This document shows, in pieces, positions 50,041-58,916 of a stretch of DNA of 64,000 nt. Source of the stretch: Cohnella laeviribosi DSM 21336 (GTDB lineage Bacteria; Bacillota; Bacilli; Paenibacillales; Paenibacillaceae); contig NZ_KB899822.1 in NCBI RefSeq assembly GCF_000378425.1, positions 1-64,000 of the forward strand, read 5' to 3'. Position 1 is the stretch's first letter. Every line of letters starts with the position of its first letter. A program made the translations under genes and the position numbers. The notes under the pieces are model-generated. The model was not told the DNA's origin. It ran no database searches and saw only the letters and a program-made list of their open reading frames with translations.

Positions 50041-50998
50041 GGCGCTGCTTGAAATCCGTCATCTGAAGAAGTATTTTCCCGTCAAATCCGGTTTTCTGAA
50101 CCGCACCGTCGGGCAAATCAAAGCCGTTGACGACATCAGCCTTTCGATACGGCCCGGCGAGACCTTCGGTCTCGTAGGCGAATCGGGCAGCGGGAAAAGC
50201 ACGGTCGGACGCACGGCGATCCGGCTGACGGAGAAGACGGATGGCGAAGTGCGGTTCAAAGGAATCGACCTTTACGGTCTTAACGCTGAGGAGCTGCGCC
50301 GGCTTCGTCCGAAAATGCAGTTGATTTTCCAGGACCCGTACAGTTCCTTGAATCCCCGCGTGCGGATCGGCGATGCGATCGGCGAAGCCCTGCTCGACCA
50401 CGGCCTGGCGCCGAAGGAGGAAATCCGCGACCGCGTTCTTGACGTGCTGGCCGCGTGCGGATTGTCCGCCTATCATATCGACCGTTTCCCTCACGAGTTC
50501 TCGGGCGGGCAGCGTCAGCGGATCGGGATCGCGCGCGCTTTGGTTCTGAATCCGGAATTGATCATTGCCGACGAGCCCGTATCCGCGCTGGACGTGTCCA
50601 TTCAAGCGCAGATCATCAATCTCTTCCGGAAGCTTCAGGAGAGCCGGGGCTTGACCTACTTGTTCATCTCCCATGATCTCAGCGTGGTCGAGCACTTGTG
50701 CTCCCGCATCGGCGTCATGTACTTGGGCTCGATGGTGGAGACGGCCCCGCGGGATGACTTGTTTCGCAACCCGCTCCACCCCTATACCAAAGCGCTCCTG
50801 TCGGCCGTGCCGATCCCGATTCCGAAGCTCAAGCGGGAAAGAATCGTGCTGAGCGGCGATATCCCGAGCCCGGCCAACCCGCCGTCCGGCTGCAAGTTCC
50901 ATACGAGATGCCCTTTCGCCGTAGAGCGGTGCAAAGAACAGGCGCCCGAATTCCGGCATGTCGGCGGAGAGCGCTTCGTCGCGTGCCATTTGGTCTGA
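50033..50998 (+). CDS. ABC transporter ATPase (DppF/OppF-like)
   Basis: 321 residues. Walker A GESGSGKSTVGR, Q-loop FQDPYSSLNPRVRIGDAIGE (OppF signature), FSGGQRQRIGIARAL, Walker B LIIADEPVSALDV, H-loop ISHDLSVV. The C-terminal extension retains CPFAVERCKEQAPEF. It pairs with the preceding ATPase to power the importer. Last transporter gene of the operon; a small unknown gene follows after 41 bp. Confidence 0.92.
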   Translation: MPEALLEIRHLKKYFPVKSGFLNRTVGQIKAVDDISLSIRPGETFGLVGESGSGKSTVGRTAIRLTEKTDGEVRFKGIDLYGLNAEELRRLRPKMQLIFQDPYSSLNPRVRIGDAIGEALLDHGLAPKEEIRDRVLDVLAACGLSAYHIDRFPHEFSGGQRQRIGIARALVLNPELIIADEPVSALDVSIQAQIINLFRKLQESRGLTYLFISHDLSVVEHLCSRIGVMYLGSMVETAPRDDLFRNPLHPYTKALLSAVPIPIPKLKRERIVLSGDIPSPANPPSGCKFHTRCPFAVERCKEQAPEFRHVGGERFVACHLV

Positions 50999-51039
50999 CG
51001 GCGGACAAACGAACTGGAAAATTCGAATGGAGAGCAAAC

Positions 51040-51486
51040 ATGCAGAAAACGAAATTGCCGCAGCCTTACGGGCTCCGGCTGGAGATGATTTTGGCCAAGG
51101 GGTTCTCGGCGGATGAGGCGTTGAAGCTGATTCGGCGAAACGATGCGGCGGAGCTGCGGGAGAAAGTAAATCCCGAAACCGCTTGGGAGAGCTTCCTGGA
51201 ATATGCCAACGCGCACGAAGAAGCGATCGAGGCGGCCGTCCGGAATGGATACGAATTTCCCTTCCTCACGATCGGCGGCATCCGAAACCTGCTGTTCATT
51301 AAGTTCGGAAAGAGCGAGGAAAGGGATTACCGGTTCCGCGACGGCCGGATTGAACGGCTGCGTTTGACCAGGCCCGAGCTCGAATCGCTAAGAAAGCGGG
51401 TTCCGGATTATTGGCGTTTTGCCGAGACCGGAACGGAAGTCGGCCGGTCCGAAGAAACCGTCGAAATTTCCATCATGCTGGCATAA
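51040..51486 (+). CDS. Hypothetical protein at the end of the dpp-type operon
   Basis: 148 residues, not recognised. The N-terminal half is helical (GLRLEMILAKGFSADEALKL, WESFLEYANAHEEAIEAAV) and the C-terminal half mixes strands and charged loops (FLTIGGIRNLLFIKFGKSEE). No signal peptide or membrane segment. A GGAGAG ribosome site lies 5-6 nt before the ATG. Position suggests co-transcription with the transporter, and a bidirectional terminator follows at 51510. Confidence 0.7.
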   Translation: MQKTKLPQPYGLRLEMILAKGFSADEALKLIRRNDAAELREKVNPETAWESFLEYANAHEEAIEAAVRNGYEFPFLTIGGIRNLLFIKFGKSEERDYRFRDGRIERLRLTRPELESLRKRVPDYWRFAETGTEVGRSEETVEISIMLA

Positions 51487-51509
51487 ATCAGACGTCGCGC
51501 AAAAACAAC

Positions 51510-51548
51510 AACGCCGTCCTTCTCCGCGAAACGGAAACGGACGGCGTT
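51510..51548. terminator. Bidirectional terminator between convergent operons
   Basis: AACGCCGTCC (51510-51519) pairs with GGACGGCGTT (51539-51548), 19-nt loop that can itself fold (TCCGCGAAACGGA). It serves the rightward transporter operon and the leftward xylanase operon. Confidence 0.75.
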
Positions 51549-51566
51549 CGCCGTTTTGTCCCTTTT

Positions 51567-52589
51567 TCACTCCTGAGTCCCCGCGCCGCTCACGACTTTC
51601 CAGAACGACGGTTTGGGCTGATGGCGCTCGTCGAACAGGAACGGCCAGTTCTTCCGCCCGCGCACCGGGAAGTGGTCCAGCCACGTGTAATCGTCCGCGA
51701 CGCCCCAGAACGTCACGCATTCGATGACATCGCGGTATTCCCGGAAGATGCGGAAGATCTGCTCGTACCGCCGTTCCTGCAGCTCCATCATTTCCGCCGT
51801 CGGCGACTTGAGATCGGCGCGGCGGTCGTCCCACTCGAACACGGAGACGTCCAGCTCGGTGATATGCAGCTTCAGCCCGAGCGATGCGTACCGCTCGATG
51901 GCGGCGCGGATGTCGTCCGCTGGCGGACTCCGCAGTTGCCAATGCGCCTGCAGCCCGACGCCGTGGATCGGCACGCCGCGCGCCTTCAGCGACCGGACGA
52001 GGGTAACGATCTTTTCCCGCTTGGCCGGATGGCTTTCATTGTAATCGTTGTAAAACAGCAGCGCGTCCGGGTCGGCCTCGTGCGCGAATTCGAACGCTTT
52101 GGCAATGAATTCTTCGCCGGCGATGCGCAGCCATTTCGACTCGCGAAGCAGCTCGGGCCCTTCGTCCGCCACCGCCTCGTTGACCACGTCCCAGCAGAAC
52201 ACGTCGCTTTTGTATCGGCCGACCACCGTATCGATATGCGCTTTCAGCCGGGCGTACAGCAACGCTTTGTCCGCAAGGCCGCCGCCCGGCTTCTCAAACA
52301 GCCAGTCCGGCGTCTGGTTGTGCCATACGAGCGTGTGTCCTCTCATCTTCATGCCGTGCTCCCGCGCGAAACCGGCCAGCCGGTCGGCGTCCTCAAACGC
52401 GTACGTTTCCTCGTGCGGATGGATGCGCTCGAATTTCATCTCGTTTTCGGCGGTAATGCAGTTGAAATGCCGGGCCAAGAGATCGGCCGAACTGACGAGC
52501 GTTCGCGGATTGACGGCGGCGCCGATCCGAAAATAGCCGGCAAACACGTCCCGCAATTTCGGCACGACACCGTTCGCGTCCTGATCCAT
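51567..52589 (-). CDS. xynA: Intracellular endo-1,4-beta-xylanase, glycoside hydrolase family 10
   Basis: 340 residues, one complete GH10 barrel with no signal peptide or binding module, matching Geobacillus intracellular xylanase (XynA2) in size. Acid/base Glu138 in WDVVNEAVAD and nucleophile Glu245 in LHITELDVSV; substrate-binding ITAENEMKFE and GHTLVWHNQTP are present. It would cut imported xylo-oligosaccharides. It is the last gene of the sugar-import operon (52635-56397); the ATG at 52589 has GGAGGTG at good spacing. Confidence 0.95.
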   Translation of the reverse strand: MDQDANGVVPKLRDVFAGYFRIGAAVNPRTLVSSADLLARHFNCITAENEMKFERIHPHEETYAFEDADRLAGFAREHGMKMRGHTLVWHNQTPDWLFEKPGGGLADKALLYARLKAHIDTVVGRYKSDVFCWDVVNEAVADEGPELLRESKWLRIAGEEFIAKAFEFAHEADPDALLFYNDYNESHPAKREKIVTLVRSLKARGVPIHGVGLQAHWQLRSPPADDIRAAIERYASLGLKLHITELDVSVFEWDDRRADLKSPTAEMMELQERRYEQIFRIFREYRDVIECVTFWGVADDYTWLDHFPVRGRKNWPFLFDERHQPKPSFWKVVSGAGTQE

Positions 52590-52634
52590 GAAAACACCTC
52601 CAGGGGTTGACACTTGCAATGAGGCGAACGGTGG

Positions 52635-53561
52635 TCATTCCTTCACGCCGCCCACGACCATCCCTTTGACAAAATATTTCTGCAGAAACGGGTACACCAT
52701 GATGATCGGCACGGAGGCCACGATCGTCATCGTCGAGCGGATGGAATAGGGCGTCACCATACTCGCCCCCGTATTCCCGGCCGCGATAAAGTCGGGCGCG
52801 TTCTGGGAAGCGTTGGAGTTCTGCAATATTTTCTGCAGCTCATACTGCAGCGTGCTCAAATGCTCGTACGAAGAGTTGTACAGAAACACGTCGAACCAGG
52901 AGTTCCATTGGTATACGCCGGTGAACAGCGCCACGGTCGCCAGCACGGGCGTGCTCAGCGGCAGCACGATGCTGAAGAACGTCCGGTAGTCGCCGGCTCC
53001 GTCGATTTTGGCGGATTCCAGAATGTTGTCCGGCAAATTTTCAATAAACGAACGGATGATGATCAGGTTAAACACGCCGACCAGCCCCGGCCAGATGTAG
53101 ACCCAGAAGCTGCCGACGAGCCCCAGATCGCGCATCAGCAAGAAGGTCGGGATCAGCCCGCCGTTGACGTACATCGTCAAAATGAAGGCGACCGTAACGA
53201 ACTTGCGCAGCACGTACTCCGGCCTGCTGATCGTGTAGGCCACCATGGCCGAACACAGGACGGTCAGCACGGTGCCGAGGACGGTGCGCAGAACGGAAAT
53301 CAGGGTGGCGTGAAAAATGGTCGCTTCCTCCAGGACAAACCGGTAATTTTCAAGCGTCCACTTTCTTGGCCACAAGTAAATGCCGCCCTTTAGCGAATCG
53401 GTCGCATCGTTGAACGATACGGCAAGCGTGTTCAGAAACGGATACAGCGTCACTACCATCAGCAGCGTCAGCAACGTAAAGTTGACCGCTTCAAACACCC
53501 GATCCCCGAACGACATGCGGATGCGCCGTCTTTTGCGTCTCTTCGCCGCCAATTCCGCCAT
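52635..53561 (-). CDS. Sugar ABC transporter permease (LplC/XynG-like)
   Basis: 308 residues, MalG-type permease of the CUT1-like group used by Paenibacillaceae and Geobacillus for xylo-oligosaccharides or glucuronoxylan fragments. Six spans; first is VNFTLLTLLMVVTLYPFLNT. Docking loop ESAKIDGAGDYRTFFSIVLP near residue 200. Ends in the family-typical FLQKYFVKGMVVGGVKE. It lies 18 bp after the partner permease gene and 45 bp before xylanase. Confidence 0.92.
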   Translation of the reverse strand: MAELAAKRRKRRRIRMSFGDRVFEAVNFTLLTLLMVVTLYPFLNTLAVSFNDATDSLKGGIYLWPRKWTLENYRFVLEEATIFHATLISVLRTVLGTVLTVLCSAMVAYTISRPEYVLRKFVTVAFILTMYVNGGLIPTFLLMRDLGLVGSFWVYIWPGLVGVFNLIIIRSFIENLPDNILESAKIDGAGDYRTFFSIVLPLSTPVLATVALFTGVYQWNSWFDVFLYNSSYEHLSTLQYELQKILQNSNASQNAPDFIAAGNTGASMVTPYSIRSTMTIVASVPIIMVYPFLQKYFVKGMVVGGVKE

Positions 53562-53579
53562 GCTGCAACGCCCTCCTTC

Positions 53580-54548
53580 TCAGTACAGCCTGGCTTCGCC
53601 AAGGCGCTTCGCGATATGGTTTGCGGCGAACAGCAGGATGAAGCTGACCACCGTCTTGAACATGCTGGCCGCCACGGACAGCGAGAAGTTGCCCATATTG
53701 ATCCCGTATTTCAGGACAAATATATCAAGGTTTTCCGAATAATCGATGTTCATGCCGTTCCCCAAAAGGTACTGCGGTTCGAATCCCGACTCCAGCAAAT
53801 AGCCTACGTTCATGATGAGCAGGACGATGATGACCGGCTTGATGCCGGGCAGCGTGATGTGCCACATCTTCTTGAAGCGTCCCGCGCCGTCCATTTCGGC
53901 CGCTTCATATTGGGCGGGGTCGATCATCGTCATCGCGGCCAAATACACAATCGTGTTCCACCCCAGATCCTTCCACACGATGCTGGCGCCGAAAATGCCC
54001 CAGAACCAATGCCCCACGCCCAAAAACAGGACCTCGTCATCCAAAAGTCCGAGCCACATGAGCAAATCGTTGACGATGCCGTCCGTTGCCAGAACGGCCT
54101 GGATAATCCCTGCCGCCACCACCCACGATATGAAGTGGGGAAGGTAGCTGATCGTCTGCACCACGCGTTTGAAAACCAGTTGGCGCACCTCGTTCAGCAG
54201 CAGGGCCAGCGTAATCGCGGTGACAAAGCCGAGCACGAGGTTGAGCGAGCTCATGACGAGCGTGTTTCGAAGCACGCGCAGGAACCGCTCGTCTCCGAAC
54301 AGAAATTCGAAATGCTGGAACCCCACCCATTTTTGATCCCAGAAACCCTTTGCAGGCTTGTAATCCTGGAACGCGATCGTCCATCCCCAAAGCGGCAAAT
54401 ATTTGAAGACAAACAGCCAGACGACAAACGGCACGGACATCACGACCAGCGCCCGCTGTTGAACAAGCTGCCGGAAAAATCGCTTCCATCCCGCAGGCTT
54501 GCTCATGCCGGCCGCGGACGGTTCCGTGTACGCAAGGTTATTCTCCAT
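53580..54548 (-). CDS. Sugar ABC transporter permease (LplB/XynF-like)
   Basis: 322 residues from the ATG at 54548 (AAGGAGAG 9 nt upstream). Membrane spans start at LVVMSVPFVVWLFVFKYLPL; PLWGWTIAFQDYKPAKGF is the LplB hallmark. Docking loop EAAEMDGAGRFKKMWHITLP. First permease gene, separated from the binding-protein gene by 133 bp holding a strong hairpin. No ATPase gene in the operon; a shared MsmX-like ATPase is expected elsewhere. Confidence 0.92.
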   Translation of the reverse strand: MENNLAYTEPSAAGMSKPAGWKRFFRQLVQQRALVVMSVPFVVWLFVFKYLPLWGWTIAFQDYKPAKGFWDQKWVGFQHFEFLFGDERFLRVLRNTLVMSSLNLVLGFVTAITLALLLNEVRQLVFKRVVQTISYLPHFISWVVAAGIIQAVLATDGIVNDLLMWLGLLDDEVLFLGVGHWFWGIFGASIVWKDLGWNTIVYLAAMTMIDPAQYEAAEMDGAGRFKKMWHITLPGIKPVIIVLLIMNVGYLLESGFEPQYLLGNGMNIDYSENLDIFVLKYGINMGNFSLSVAASMFKTVVSFILLFAANHIAKRLGEARLY

Positions 54549-54614
54549 CGTCAATTTCTCTCCTTAACGGTGCCGAAAATCGCCGACACGGGGATCGCGA
54601 CGCCGGAAACGGCG

Positions 54615-54662
54615 AGCGAAAGGCCGGACTTGCGCGGTGCGCGATGAAGCCGGCCTTTCGCT
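54615..54662 (-). terminator. Intergenic hairpin between binding-protein and permease genes
   Basis: Two perfect 13-nt arms, AGCGAAAGGCCGG (54615-54627) and its inverse (54650-54662), loop of 22 nt with an inner GCGC stem. It starts 20 nt after the binding-protein stop. No T-run follows. Same position as the hairpins at 2609-2647 and 47097-47123. Confidence 0.72.
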
Positions 54663-54681
54663 AACGCCGGGACGATAACGT

Positions 54682-56397
54682 TTATTTCCCTTGAGCTTTC
54701 GCCACAACTTCCTTGATGCGTTCCGTATACCACTGCTGATAACCGGCGATATCCAGCTTATTCAATTCCGTCGTGTATTTGGTCCACACGTCTTCGAACT
54801 TGGCCGGATCCGAAAGCACCAGCTCCGGAATGTACTTCCGCTGCAGCTCGGTCTTTCTCGCCTCGAAGATTTGCGGCGGCGAACCTTGCTCCTTCTGGAT
54901 GCCCCATGCCGGGAACCACGGACGGTTGTCCGGCGGCGCGAACATTTCCGCGTACGTTTTGACGCCGTAAGCCGACAAAATCTTCTTGTCCGCTTCCGTC
55001 AAGCTAAGCTGGAACACTTCCGGCTGCAAACCGGGCGACGCCGCGTTGCCGTCGGCCAGCGTCGAGTTCGTGCCGTATTGCGGCCAATCCCAGTCGAATA
55101 CCGTGAATCCGTAATCTTCGAGAAATTTCTGGTTCATCTTGTCGATCATTTCTTGCGTGCGGTACATCCGGCCGTTTTCGTCTTTCAGGTACGTTTCGCC
55201 CTCGACGCCCCATTTGACGAGGATCTGGTTTTCTTCCTTCAGCAGGTTGTCCACGAATTGGATGATCCGGACCGGATCCTTCGCGCTGACCGTAATCCCG
55301 AACCCGCGGTTGTTGACGAAGCCCGGCGGATCGAGGTACTGGTCTTTGCCGCCGTCGAAGGTGACCGGCAGCGGGAAGTACCGGTAGCCGTCCTGCGAAG
55401 GATCGGTCTTCGCGGCGTCCCTGAGCGCATTCTGCGCGGAACCGATCTGCCAGCCGTAGTCGAAGAATCCAAGCACTTTGTGCGAGGTCAGTTTGGCGAT
55501 ATATTGGTCGTAGTTGTCGACGAAAGAGGACTTGTCGAACAAACCTTTGGCGTTGATTTCATTCAGCAGCTTGAACCAGCGTTTTTCATAGTCGGTGCCG
55601 GCGTATATCTTCGCTTCGTGCGTCTGCATGTCGACCATGACTTCGCCGTCGTTCGGATAACCGGCCAGATGATTCGGCACGTTGGTCGTCGCGAAGAAGC
55701 GCCAGTCGTGCGTTAGCGTGACGAACCCGGTCAAATTTTCGTTCGGATGGGCTTTGATAAAATCTTCAATCAGCTTGAAGTAGTCGTCCACCTTGTTGAT
55801 TTTCGGATAACCGGCCCATTCCAGCACGCGGCGCTGAACCCAGAACGCGCCCTGGTTGATGTTCGGATCGGGAATGTACCCATTGACGACCGTGGAGAAA
55901 GGAAGGAAATAGATCCCGCCGTCCTCGGCCTTCATCAGATTGAAATACGGCTCGTAAACGCGCTTGATGTTCGGGCCGTACTTTTCGATCAGGTCGGTCA
56001 GATCGATGAAGGCGCCGGCGTCGAGAAGCTGGTTGATCCCCGCGTCCGGAATGATGACGTCCGGATATTCGTTGGCGGCCACCATCGTTCCGATCTTCGT
56101 GTTCAGGTCGCCGACCAGGTGCTCGATCTTGAAGTTGACCCCGGTCTGATCCTCCAACATTTTGCCGATTGTGGTCTCGTTGGTATTGACGTCTTTTTCG
56201 CCGGCGACACCGTTAAAGATTCTGAACGTCACCTTGTCGGGCGGCTGTTCGCCGGTATTGCTTCCGGCGGTTCCGGTGCTTGCGGGCTGCTCACCGGAGC
56301 TTTCCGCCGCTTCTTTTTTGCCCGAACAAGCGGTAACGATCATGGATAGCGCCATGATGAGGGCGATCATCGAAGCAAACCACTTTTTCTTCGCCAC
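54682..56397 (-). CDS. Sugar ABC transporter binding lipoprotein (LplA/XynE-like)
   Basis: 571 residues, the long SBP type paired with LplB/LplC. Signal ends in lipobox VTAC with Cys24. Mature part: TFRIFNGVAGEKDVNTNETT, FSTVVNGYIPDPNINQGAFW and a long C-terminal lobe. GTG start at 56397 with AAGGGG upstream, spacing a little long. Context (kinase upstream; permeases and intracellular xylanase downstream) makes xylo-oligosaccharides the likely ligand. Confidence 0.9.
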   Translation of the reverse strand: MAKKKWFASMIALIMALSMIVTACSGKKEAAESSGEQPASTGTAGSNTGEQPPDKVTFRIFNGVAGEKDVNTNETTIGKMLEDQTGVNFKIEHLVGDLNTKIGTMVAANEYPDVIIPDAGINQLLDAGAFIDLTDLIEKYGPNIKRVYEPYFNLMKAEDGGIYFLPFSTVVNGYIPDPNINQGAFWVQRRVLEWAGYPKINKVDDYFKLIEDFIKAHPNENLTGFVTLTHDWRFFATTNVPNHLAGYPNDGEVMVDMQTHEAKIYAGTDYEKRWFKLLNEINAKGLFDKSSFVDNYDQYIAKLTSHKVLGFFDYGWQIGSAQNALRDAAKTDPSQDGYRYFPLPVTFDGGKDQYLDPPGFVNNRGFGITVSAKDPVRIIQFVDNLLKEENQILVKWGVEGETYLKDENGRMYRTQEMIDKMNQKFLEDYGFTVFDWDWPQYGTNSTLADGNAASPGLQPEVFQLSLTEADKKILSAYGVKTYAEMFAPPDNRPWFPAWGIQKEQGSPPQIFEARKTELQRKYIPELVLSDPAKFEDVWTKYTTELNKLDIAGYQQWYTERIKEVVAKAQGK

Positions 56398-56424
56398 CGT
56401 GCATGAAACCCCTTTCCTTTAGTT

Positions 56425-56443
56425 TGTAAGCACTTTCATTATA
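56425..56443 (-). promoter_or_regulatory. Promoter of the xylo-oligosaccharide operon with cre-like site
   Basis: On the leftward strand TATAAT occupies 56443-56438 and a weak TAAACA -35 sits 17 bp upstream (56466-56461). TGTAAGCACTTTCA (56425-56438) matches the cre consensus at 13 of 14 positions and lies at the start region. CcpA repression in glucose is expected. Confidence 0.7.
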
Positions 56444-56519
56444 GCGGTCGGCCAATACTTTGTTTACCTGATAAACTAAAGGTCATCCTTCAAAAAATAA
56501 ACATAATGCGGAAAGGGGT

Positions 56520-58310
56520 TTAGGTTTGCGGGCCCGGATCGGCTTGAACCGGAAGGGAGATTTGAATATGCGTCCCTTCGCCGGGGGCGCTGTCGATAAA
56601 CAGCCGAATGCGGTCGCCATACAGCATTTTGAGCCGATAAATCACGTTTTGCACGCCAATGCGCTCCCCGAGCTCCTCCACGTTGTCCAGGAAGCCGTAC
56701 AAGCGCTCGACCTGCTCCTTTTTCATGCCGACGCCGTTGTCGCGAATGGAAAATTCGAGGCAATCCGTCCCCAGTTCAATCCTGATGTCGATTTCCCCGC
56801 CATGTTTCAGCGGTTCGATGCCGTGAATGCTGGCGTTTTCCACAAACGGCAGAAACACCATCTTGGGGATGACCGCTTTTTTGGCGTTCGGATCGACATC
56901 GAGCCGGTAGACCAGCCGGTCGCCGAAACGGTATTGCTGGATTTCGAGAAAACACAAAATAAATTCCAGTTCCTCTTCGACCGTCACTCTGTCCTTGCTC
57001 CAGGCCAGCGAGGAACGCAGCAGCTTCGCCATGTTATGGATAATTTTCGCGGTTTCCGTTTCGTTTTTGATCAGGCTGCGCATGCGGATCGTTTCCAGCG
57101 AGTTGAACAGAAAATGCGGATTGATCTGGCTTTGCAGCGCGTTGAGCTGCGCTTTCCGGTGCTCGATCTCGAGCGATTTTCGCTCGATATCGGCGATGTA
57201 GACGTCGTTGATCAGCCGCTTGATTTGCAGCGACATGCGGTTGAACTCGACCTGAAGCTGCCCGATTTCATCGCGCGACGCTCCGTCTTCGATGGTCACG
57301 AACTGCTGGTTTTTTACCTTTTTCATATGCCGGAGAATGTTGACCAGGCGAACGTTCATCGACCGCGAAATCCAGGTGATGATCAGGGTGGAAATGAACA
57401 GGTTGGCGGCAGCCAGCCAAATGATGAATTCCCGCGATTTGCGGACGACGCGGAACACTTCTTCCTCCGAAATCGTGCCGACAATTTTCCAGCCTTTCAT
57501 ATAACTTATGCCGGCGTACGTCGTTTCAAACTCGATGGCGTCTTTGGGTTTCTGCAGCTCGTTGTAGAACACGGTGTCGACGGGCCAGTTCACGTTGGGA
57601 TCGGTCGTATATTCGATGCTGCCTTTTTCGTTCAGCAGATAAACGTAGCCGTTCAGGTTCAGGTTGCCGAAAACCTGCTCGACGGCCGACGTGCGAAGTT
57701 CGATTTTGAGAATTTTTTCCCACTTGTTCCCGTCAAAATAGTTCATTCGGCGCACGATGCTGAACGTATCGCGGTAAGGGGAGCCGAGTCCCGGCACAAA
57801 CGTGTCTTCCCGCGCCGTGCGGACGAGGACGGGGTTGGCGTTTTTGGCGTCCCGCAGCGCCCTGTACCAGACCGATTCCTTCGCTTGCTCCGACAGAAAA
57901 CCGATGCCGCCCGAGTGCAGCATCGTCGGGTTGTCGAGGTAAATTTTGATGTTTTGCATCGAGGTGTACACGGGCGTGTAGCTGTTTAAAATGCGGCGAA
58001 AATACGAATCGTAGGCGGAGACATAATCGGCGGGGTTTTGATATTCCTCTTCCAGAATTTGATTCAGGTTGTAGTCGGTAAAAAAAACGGACGAAACGCT
58101 CACGGCGTCTTCGATTTCCGATCGGAATTCGTTTTTGACCTGTTCAAGGGCGCGTTCGATATCTTGCATGCGCTGGTTTTTCACCTTTTCCGTCGTCGCC
58201 CGGTAAAACACGACATTGGTCAGCACGATCGGCAGCAAGACACACAGGACATAGATGATCATCATCTTGTTGCGCAGGCGGATGTTGTCGAGATTAAACG
58301 GCAGCTTCAT
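56520..58310 (-). CDS. YesM/XynC-type sensor histidine kinase
   Basis: 596 residues. Transmembrane segments at about 15-35 and 296-316 enclose a Cache-like extracellular domain; then HAMP, His_kinase with INPHFLFN (His399) and HATPase with IRDNGVGM and GERIGVQNVIYRLK. It matches XynC of the Geobacillus xylan system in position before the transporter genes. The usual partner, a YesN/XynD response regulator normally directly upstream, is absent; the 326 bp upstream hold only an unassigned stretch and a tRNA fragment. Confidence 0.92.
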   Translation of the reverse strand: MKLPFNLDNIRLRNKMMIIYVLCVLLPIVLTNVVFYRATTEKVKNQRMQDIERALEQVKNEFRSEIEDAVSVSSVFFTDYNLNQILEEEYQNPADYVSAYDSYFRRILNSYTPVYTSMQNIKIYLDNPTMLHSGGIGFLSEQAKESVWYRALRDAKNANPVLVRTAREDTFVPGLGSPYRDTFSIVRRMNYFDGNKWEKILKIELRTSAVEQVFGNLNLNGYVYLLNEKGSIEYTTDPNVNWPVDTVFYNELQKPKDAIEFETTYAGISYMKGWKIVGTISEEEVFRVVRKSREFIIWLAAANLFISTLIITWISRSMNVRLVNILRHMKKVKNQQFVTIEDGASRDEIGQLQVEFNRMSLQIKRLINDVYIADIERKSLEIEHRKAQLNALQSQINPHFLFNSLETIRMRSLIKNETETAKIIHNMAKLLRSSLAWSKDRVTVEEELEFILCFLEIQQYRFGDRLVYRLDVDPNAKKAVIPKMVFLPFVENASIHGIEPLKHGGEIDIRIELGTDCLEFSIRDNGVGMKKEQVERLYGFLDNVEELGERIGVQNVIYRLKMLYGDRIRLFIDSAPGEGTHIQISLPVQADPGPQT

Positions 58311-58319
58311 GCCTACTCT

Positions 58320-58525
58320 CCTTTATGAGCTCTTTTCACAACGTCATTCAACCGTTCGACGACGCCGGACACGCACCAGTGAACGACGGCTTGTTTGGTA
58401 AGCGGTTTCAACCTGTCGCAAACGATCGTTTGGCTTGCTTTCTTGCTCGCCCGTTACGAATTGCCCAGTATCAGCCCGTGCGCCGGCTGCCCCACATACA
58501 CGAGATGGCCGCGTTGAGTTGCTTC
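58320..58525 (-). other. Possible remnant of coding sequence upstream of the kinase
   Basis: Reading leftward in one frame gives QRGHLVYVGQPAHGLILGNS, a TAA stop, then 42 more residues ending ERLNDVVKRAHKGE and a TAG five bases before the kinase start, where its ribosome site lies. I do not recognise either part, and no start codon is convincing. It may be a decayed gene or chance. It does not look like the C-terminus of a YesN/XynD regulator. Confidence 0.25.
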
Positions 58526-58588
58526 TTATTCTACCGTTCTTTCGTGACGAAGAAAAGAGGATCCGCTCCGCAATGGGGGAAAGGTACG

Positions 58589-58620
58589 AAAAACAAAAAA
58601 ACCTGAGAACAATTCCCAGG
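58589..58620 (-). terminator. Terminator of the tRNA-Leu gene remnant
   Basis: CCTGGGAA-TTG-TTCTCAGG on the leftward strand (58620-58602, one G/T pair) followed by TTTTTTTG and more T. It lies 15 nt past the tRNA 3' end. Confidence 0.75.
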
Positions 58621-58635
58621 CTTTTGATTTAAGTA

Positions 58636-58690
58636 TGGTGCTGGTGAAGGGACTTGAACCCCCACTCCCTCGCGGGAAGCGGATTTTGAG
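58636..58690 (-). tRNA. tRNA-Leu(CAA) 3' half only; probable attachment site of an integrated element
   Basis: Leftward strand, 58690 to 58636: anticodon loop CTCAAAA, 3' anticodon stem TCCGC, long variable arm, T-arm GGGGG-TTCAAGT-CCCTT, acceptor strand CACCAGC, A and encoded CCA. The long variable arm and CAA anticodon indicate leucine. The 5' half is missing: the bases before the loop do not pair with TCCGC and no D-arm is present. Loss exactly at the anticodon loop is typical of tyrosine-integrase crossover sites. Two such recombinases follow 227 bp to the right. Confidence 0.85.
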
Positions 58691-58916
58691 TTTGAGGAGG
58701 TGCAAGGAGGTGAACAAACGTTCGCCAAAATCCGAGAAGCATTGTGACACAAGGGATTTCAGGGATTGTAAATTTTTCCATTTGAAAAATACGTCCCGCG
58801 ATTTTGCGAAGGGTTTTGTGCGCTCGTACTTCCCCGGGTTGTACGAGGCCAAACCCCCTCAACCTCGCACAACTTTGACCGCGCCAAACTCCCAAAAAAC
58901 GGGAGGTTGACGAAAA

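Noticed and set aside
58325-58606. Rightward open frame of 93 codons upstream of the tRNA remnant
   Set aside because: No ribosome site and no family pattern, and its end lies in the tRNA terminator region.
58636-58690. Complete tRNA gene
   Set aside because: The D-arm and 5' half of the anticodon and acceptor stems are absent; only the 3' half is present.
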